DNA from: a bacterium | GTDB taxonomy: Bacteria; Actinomycetota; Acidimicrobiia; Acidimicrobiales; Bin134 | Reading direction: 5' to 3' | Assembly (NCBI GenBank): GCA_026705465.1 | Contig: JAPPAP010000025.1 | Coordinates: forward strand, 493,566-546,447 | Length of the DNA stretch: 52,882 nucleotides | In this document: positions 50,668-52,882 of the stretch, one piece after another | How the letters are laid out: every line of letters starts with the position of its first letter | Position numbering within the stretch: position 1 is the stretch's first letter | The notes under the pieces: model-generated | Told to the model about the DNA's origin: nothing | Database searches by the model: none | The model's input: the letters and a program-made list of their open reading frames with translations, nothing else | Position numbers and translations under genes: made by a program

Positions 50668-52346
50668 TTGGCTTCCGTGGCCACTCGATCGGCGGCGTCC
50701 CCTTTGAGCTGGCCTTTTGCCACCTTACCGCCCGAGGAGCGAGGCAAGGAATCGACCAGGAAGAGGTGCTCGGGCCACCACTCCCGGGACACGCCGCGCT
50801 CGGCCAGATGCTCCCGCAGGCCGTCCAAGTCCAGGCTTGTGCCCGGAACCAGCTCTACGTAAGCAGCCACCCGCTCCCCGAACACCGGGTCGGGAGTGGC
50901 CACCGCGGCCACCATGGCCACCGCGGGGTGGGTCATCACCTCGTCTTCCACTGCGGGGGCGCTGATGTTCTTGCCCCCTCGGATGATGAAGTCCGAGGTA
51001 CGCCCCACCACTCGCAAATAGCCGTCGTCGTCGATCTCCACGATGTCGCCCATCAGCATCCGGCCGTCGTCGGTCATTAGCTCGGTATTGGCCTTGGCGT
51101 CGTCGTAGTAGCCCAAGGCGGTGGCCGGTCCCCGGCAAGCTGGCTGGCCCCGGCCCCGCAGATTGGGGAGCCGCTGGCCGTCGTCGGGGTCGTACAGGGC
51201 GCAGTCCATCTCGGGATCACACTTGCCCCCGGTGCGCAGCCGAGCCGATCGCGGATCGCTCAAGCGGGTACCGCTCAGCATCCCGGTCTCGTTGGAGCCG
51301 TAGAAGTTCAACACCGTGCAACCGGTGCGGTCCTCGAACTCGGCAGCCCGCTGATAGGGAATGGCCTCGCCCCCGGTGAACATCAGCCGCAGCGACGACA
51401 GGTCGTGATTGTCGAAGGCGGGGGAGTTGAGCATCATGATGAACTGGGTGGTGACCGCGCACAGCACAGTCACCCGCTCGGCTTCGATGAGGCGGATCAG
51501 CGCAGCGGCATCGAAGTCGGCCATGACAACGGTTGGCACACCCAGGATGGTGGGGGTGTAGTGGGCGGTCCACAAACCGAAGCCGAACGGAGCAGGCACC
51601 GGCACGCAGAACACCTCGTCAGGGCCGAGCCCGCTGTACTCCACCGCCTTCTGGTGGAAGTAGAACCAGCGGTTGTGGGTCTGCATCACGCACTTGGGCA
51701 GCCCGGTAGTGCCCGAAGTGGAGTTCAACAGGCACAGCTCTGAGGCCCCCAAGCGGCGCGCCTCAATGGCCTCGGCAAATCCTGGAACAAACTCTGGGTC
51801 AGCAGCAGGCTCACTGTCGAGCGCGATGGTCGCATCCTGGCCCAATCCATCGATTGTGATGTGATGGGCGAGCGCAGGTAGGTCACGCCGCAATTCGGCT
51901 ATCGCGTCGCTCGCCGGTTGCCCCCGAAGTTCGACGCCGGTCATGACGGCCCGGGCCCCGGATTTCTCAACCAGATGGGCAATCTCGGCTGGTCCGGCCC
52001 GGTGGCCGATGCCCATCACCACCACCCCGGCCTTGTCGGCTCCGGTAAAGGCAGCGTGGACCGCGGCTCCGTCGGGCAGGATCACTGCGGCCCGGTCGCC
52101 CCGATCCAGTCCTGCCGCCAACAGCGCAGCCGCCACCCGATCCGACAGTCGGTCATAGCCCGCCCATGTTGTCCGGTCGATGCGGCCCGAGAAGCCGTCC
52201 CCCGACTCTTTGCTCCACGTGATGTACGCGGTGTCGTCGGGCCGCTCGGCCGCGTTGCGCCGGATCAGATCAGTAGGGGTCTCATGCCCCCACCACCCCG
52301 CCGCCTCATAGGCAGCAGCTATCTCGGGACTAGCAGCGATCCTCAC
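50664..52346 (-). CDS. AMP-forming acyl-CoA synthetase / ligase family protein
   Basis: This 560-residue ANL-superfamily enzyme activates a carboxylic acid with ATP to form acyl-AMP and then a CoA thioester. The phosphate-binding P-loop is LLNSTSGTTGLPKCVMQTH. It is followed by the conserved FGFGLWTAHYTPTILGVP, YGSNETGMLSGTRLSDP, the hinge/ribose region GDIVEIDDDGYLRVVGRTSD and the C-terminal Lys in RSSGGKVAKGQLKG. GTG 52346 is the start. Which acid it activates is unknown. With the CoA-transferase, crotonases and thiolase it supplies the entry step for CoA-dependent breakdown. Confidence 0.92.
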   Translation of the reverse strand: MRIAASPEIAAAYEAAGWWGHETPTDLIRRNAAERPDDTAYITWSKESGDGFSGRIDRTTWAGYDRLSDRVAAALLAAGLDRGDRAAVILPDGAAVHAAFTGADKAGVVVMGIGHRAGPAEIAHLVEKSGARAVMTGVELRGQPASDAIAELRRDLPALAHHITIDGLGQDATIALDSEPAADPEFVPGFAEAIEARRLGASELCLLNSTSGTTGLPKCVMQTHNRWFYFHQKAVEYSGLGPDEVFCVPVPAPFGFGLWTAHYTPTILGVPTVVMADFDAAALIRLIEAERVTVLCAVTTQFIMMLNSPAFDNHDLSSLRLMFTGGEAIPYQRAAEFEDRTGCTVLNFYGSNETGMLSGTRLSDPRSARLRTGGKCDPEMDCALYDPDDGQRLPNLRGRGQPACRGPATALGYYDDAKANTELMTDDGRMLMGDIVEIDDDGYLRVVGRTSDFIIRGGKNISAPAVEDEVMTHPAVAMVAAVATPDPVFGERVAAYVELVPGTSLDLDGLREHLAERGVSREWWPEHLFLVDSLPRSSGGKVAKGQLKGDAADRVATEAN

Positions 52347-52361
52347 CAGGGAGATTCTTCC

Positions 52362-52882
52362 CTACTGGGAAGCAATCGTCAGAACGTAGGTGCCTAGGTC
52401 GAATCCTTCGACGGCGACGAAGTAGGTGCCCGAGCTCGGCGCCTCCCAGTAGATGCGGGGGGCTAGGCCGTCGTAGTCATCGCTGTAGTCCAGTTCCCCG
52501 AAGTCGTCATACAGCGTCAGATATGGGTCCGACATCGTTACCGGCTCTACGTCAATCTGATAGGTCACGCCCGATTCGCCCTGGAACGCAAAGAAATCTA
52601 TGTCCCAAAGGTCCTCGATCTCGCCCCCGATGGGCTCATCAACCGCGACGACCGTGGCGTCCTCAGCCCAGTCGGCATGATCGTCGGGACCCGTACTTGT
52701 GGGCTCGTCGCCCTGGTTTTCGAATTCCTGGGCAAAGCCTGCGGAAAATAGGTCGGGTACGCAGGCCAGCATGCCGAGGCCGGCCTCAACGGCGGCGGGG
52801 TCATCCGCGTCGGCCATTAGTGCAGCAGAGTCGATGTCGCGGGCCCAGTCTCGCAGGCACGTCCTCTCTTCGTCGCTTAACT
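52362..52882 (-). CDS. exported-type protein with PPC-like beta domain, 5' part cut by window edge
   Basis: The minus-strand frame is open from the right window edge to the stop at 52362. An internal ATG exists at 52817, but the codons upstream still read as natural protein (LSDEERTCLRDWARDI), so the start lies outside. The C-terminal ~90 residues look like a pre-peptidase C-terminal (PPC) domain: DIDFFAFQGESGVTYQIDVE, LTLYDDFGELDYSDDYDG and APSSGTYFVAVEGFDLGTY. This domain is usually attached to secreted or surface proteins. Two Cys in the visible N-terminal part may form a disulfide. Function unknown. Confidence 0.75.
   Translation of the reverse strand, partial: LSDEERTCLRDWARDIDSAALMADADDPAAVEAGLGMLACVPDLFSAGFAQEFENQGDEPTSTGPDDHADWAEDATVVAVDEPIGGEIEDLWDIDFFAFQGESGVTYQIDVEPVTMSDPYLTLYDDFGELDYSDDYDGLAPRIYWEAPSSGTYFVAVEGFDLGTYVLTIASQ

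Overview
This window is high-GC, densely packed bacterial DNA. Operons have 4-8 base overlaps and no gap between genes exceeds about 160 bases. Several features point to an actinobacterium, most likely an uncultured member of the Acidimicrobiia: F420-type flavin/deazaflavin oxidoreductases, a DUF222/HNH nuclease, many CoA-thioester enzymes, a CtpE-like P-type ATPase, and promoters fused directly to start codons. The taxonomic placement is inference. I find 51 protein genes, two of them cut by the window edges, and no rRNA, tRNA, IS element or CRISPR array.

Layout. 1-4265: branched-chain amino acid synthesis (ilvB end, ilvN, ilvC), then the sulfhydrylase gene metY. 4309-7386: two convergent substrate-binding lipoproteins without transporter genes. 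7428-16981: a fused CoA-transferase, a tandem pair of esterases, an HNH nuclease, an F420-type oxidoreductase, two crotonases, an amidohydrolase and a nitroreductase. 17042-17314: a SelW-like selenoprotein. 17359-25393: P450, thiolase, D-aminoacylase-type and other amidohydrolases, aldehyde dehydrogenase and a kinase-fold protein. 25421-36754: mostly minus-strand short-chain dehydrogenases, a luciferase-like oxidoreductase, a crotonase, a P-type ATPase, Nudix and two repeat lipoproteins, interrupted by a plus-strand seleno-peroxiredoxin at 26350. 36868-44775: SDR, PhyH dioxygenase, an operon ending in a UGSC selenoprotein, a luciferase-like/metallo-beta-lactamase pair, a TauD dioxygenase and a CMD protein. 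44922-52882: DUF2442, YbaK, a BrkB-like membrane protein, a fused electron transfer flavoprotein, cupin, NTF2-like protein, acyl-CoA synthetase and an exported protein cut by the right edge.

The main discovery is three selenoprotein genes with four in-frame TGA codons, each at a redox-active Cys position of a recognisable family. They are a SelW/Rdx-like protein with a double-Sec UxxU motif, a peroxiredoxin with Sec as its only thiol/selenol residue, and a UGSC-family protein. TGA is an ordinary stop codon in many neighbouring genes, so general code reassignment is excluded. Two of the genes have hairpins downstream of the TGA that fit the published bacterial SECIS model well. The third fits weakly.

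The second pattern is a TAnnnT hexamer 6-9 bases before the start codon of 17 genes that begin transcription units. This is the layout expected for -10 boxes of leaderless mRNAs. Genes inside operons instead carry Shine-Dalgarno sequences or overlap their upstream neighbour.

Most of the other genes would fit a heterotroph that breaks down carboxylic acids, amides and xenobiotic-like compounds through CoA thioesters: activation by synthetase or CoA-transferase, crotonases, thiolase, and electron export through the fused ETF.
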